Made by a program: the position numbers and the translations under genes
The notes under the pieces: model-generated
What the model saw: only the letters and a program-made list of their open reading frames with translations
Told to the model about the DNA's origin: nothing
The model's database searches: none
Shown here: piece after piece, positions 4,886-5,952 of the stretch
How the letters are laid out: each line of letters begins with the position of its first letter
Position numbering within the stretch: position 1 is the first letter of the stretch
Origin: Dehalococcoidia bacterium
GTDB taxonomy: Bacteria; Chloroflexota; Dehalococcoidia; Dehalococcoidales; DAOWJH01
DNA: 5,952 nucleotides
Direction of reading: 5' to 3'
Assembly (NCBI GenBank): GCA_030640495.1
Contig: DAOWJH010000065.1
Location: 1 to 5,952, forward strand

Positions 4886-5887
4886 TTATTTCAGGTTATC
4901 CACGGTTGACAGGAACGGCTGACCCTGGCGTTCAAAATCGGGTAAGTAGTTCTCTGCTGCTCCCATTTCCTGCACCCAGCCATTCTCTAGCCCCAGCTCA
5001 TCCACTAGCCTGATAACCTCTGAATACTCCGCTGCTGAGATTGTCCTTGACAGAAGAGGAATCCGTGCCGCCCGATGTGCGGGAAAGTATTGAGACATGA
5101 GGCTAACGGTAACTGTAGGCGAAACCTCGCCAACCAGCCAGGTGAGTGACTCCTGACTGCCCGCCAGCCGATTAGGCAGTATGAGGTGACGCACAATTAG
5201 CCCCTTCTGTGCCAGCCCAGATTCATCCACTACCAGCTCCCCAACCTGCCTATACATCTCCATAATAGCTCGGCGAGCATGCCCCACATAATCTGTAGCT
5301 TGAGACAACCTTCTCGCCCACTTATTGGAGGCGTATCTTAAATCTGCCAGGTAAACGCTTATTATGCCGTCAAGCTCCCTCAGCGACTTAATAGAATCGT
5401 AGCTACTGGTATTATAGACCAGGGGTAGCTGAAGCCCCATAGGCACTGCTTCCAATACTGCCCGAACCAACTGCGGCACAAAGTGCGAGGGGGAAACAAA
5501 GTTGATATTGTGGCATCCCAGTTCATCCTGGAGGTAGAGCATGCGTTCAGCCAGGGTATGGAAATCCATCACCTTAGTTTGTTGCTTTTTCCAGTCCTGA
5601 CTTATCTGGTAATTCTGGCAATAGGCGCACTTCATATTGCAGTTGCCCAAGAATATCGCCCCTGACCCCCGGCTCCCCGAAATAGCCGGCTCCTCCCCAT
5701 AATGAGGACAAACTACAGCCACTATGGGCAGACGACCTGAATGGCAAAACCCATACTCACCTTCCAGCCGGTTACTCCCGCATTCCCTAGGGCAGATGTT
5801 ACACGAAGCCAATCGTGCCTCAAGGGCTTTAGCGCGGCGCTCCAGTTCACCAGATTGGTATAGAGAGATATATTCAGGCTCCAACAA
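4886..5887 (-). CDS. Radical SAM protein, PflX/COG1313 type
   Basis: This 333-residue protein carries the radical SAM cluster motif CNMKCAYC (C83, C87, C90), which binds the 4Fe-4S cluster that cleaves S-adenosylmethionine. The family-specific N-terminal cysteines come first (C29, C32, C36, C48 in a CNICPREC...GFC pattern). Between them lies HYGEEPAISGSRGSGAIFLG (62-81), the GEEP...GSG-IF-G block typical of COG1313, a family annotated as putative pyruvate formate-lyase activating enzymes. No formate-lyase-like glycyl radical partner is in the window and the real substrate is unknown, so the activase label should be treated as homology only. Length is normal and no key residue is missing. The start is TTG, supported by an adjacent ribosome site, but the frame stays open upstream to a TAG at 5932-5930. 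Confidence 0.9.
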   Translation of the reverse strand: MLEPEYISLYQSGELERRAKALEARLASCNICPRECGSNRLEGEYGFCHSGRLPIVAVVCPHYGEEPAISGSRGSGAIFLGNCNMKCAYCQNYQISQDWKKQQTKVMDFHTLAERMLYLQDELGCHNINFVSPSHFVPQLVRAVLEAVPMGLQLPLVYNTSSYDSIKSLRELDGIISVYLADLRYASNKWARRLSQATDYVGHARRAIMEMYRQVGELVVDESGLAQKGLIVRHLILPNRLAGSQESLTWLVGEVSPTVTVSLMSQYFPAHRAARIPLLSRTISAAEYSEVIRLVDELGLENGWVQEMGAAENYLPDFERQGQPFLSTVDNLK

Positions 5888-5893
5888 GTGCTG

Positions 5894-5898
5894 CTCCC
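5894..5898 (-). promoter_or_regulatory. Ribosome binding site supporting the TTG start of the radical SAM gene
   Basis: On the minus strand GGGAG stands six bases before the TTG at 5887. There is no ATG, GTG or other TTG in frame between the upstream stop at 5930-5932 and this codon; only a CTG at 5929 would give a longer protein (14 more residues). Confidence 0.6.
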
Positions 5899-5952
5899 AT
5901 TCACTGTTTATTTTACGAAACCAAGCCAGCTAATCGCTTATGCCCACATTAT
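5899..5952. other. Right edge: nothing assignable
   Basis: On the minus strand a short frame entering from the right edge stops with TAG at 5932-5930 and might be the tail of an upstream gene, but only six codons are visible. No promoter with two good hexamers is seen. Confidence 0.3.

Noticed and set aside
4871..4894. Possible terminator hairpin CTGAAA...TTTCAG between the small ORF and the radical SAM gene
   Set aside because: Only six weak pairs around a 12-base loop, no T-run on either strand, and it overlaps the stop of the radical SAM gene.
904..5887. A new multi-gene defence or metabolic system
   Set aside because: All large genes fall in known, mostly housekeeping families with intact motifs. 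Their arrangement shows one ordinary operon plus separate flanking genes, with no effector, nuclease, toxin or reverse transcriptase.
5722..5933. Short frames on both strands over the start of the radical SAM gene
   Set aside because: Both overlap the conserved cysteine region encoded on the minus strand. The minus-strand one is simply the +1 frame from a GTG, with no protein-like features.

Overview
The window looks like chromosomal DNA from an anaerobic or microaerophilic bacterium with roughly balanced base composition. Protein style, the TTG starts, the Shine-Dalgarno-type ribosome sites and an intergenic repeat rich in CCCCTCTCC-type palindromes remind me of Chloroflexota (Dehalococcoidia-like genomes). 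That placement is an inference; no rRNA or marker gene in the window settles it.

Layout, left to right. Bases 1-122 are a short lead-in with no securely assignable gene. Bases 123-917 (+) encode a polytopic membrane protein with the Glu/His motifs of PrsW/YhfC-type intramembrane proteases. It runs tail to tail into a minus-strand cluster, overlapping the end of tilS by 14 bp. In transcription order the cluster is a CNNM/CorC-type transporter-like membrane protein (4299-3019), a DUF2344 protein (3038-2391) and tRNA(Ile)-lysidine synthetase TilS (2349-904). The first two genes overlap by 20 bp and the third follows after 41 bp, so they probably form one operon. A near-consensus sigma-70 promoter (TTGACA, 17 bp, TATGAT with an extended TG) lies just upstream at 4355-4383.

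Bases 4384-4730 carry no convincing gene. Most of this stretch (about 4411-4692) is a small palindromic element: imperfect terminal inverted repeats, at least four tight perfect hairpins and a long internal nested stem. It resembles a non-autonomous MITE-like repeat. A tiny, strongly basic reading frame (4731-4868, +) follows it. The window closes with a minus-strand radical SAM protein of the PflX/COG1313 type (5887-4886), with intact CxxxCxxC and an N-terminal cysteine cluster.

The protein-coding content is mostly housekeeping: tRNA modification, ion transport or membrane maintenance, and radical SAM chemistry. I see no convincing new multi-gene system. The parts most worth a second look are the palindromic element, a 22-bp perfect palindrome inside the first codons of the CNNM gene, and the small basic ORF beside the element.
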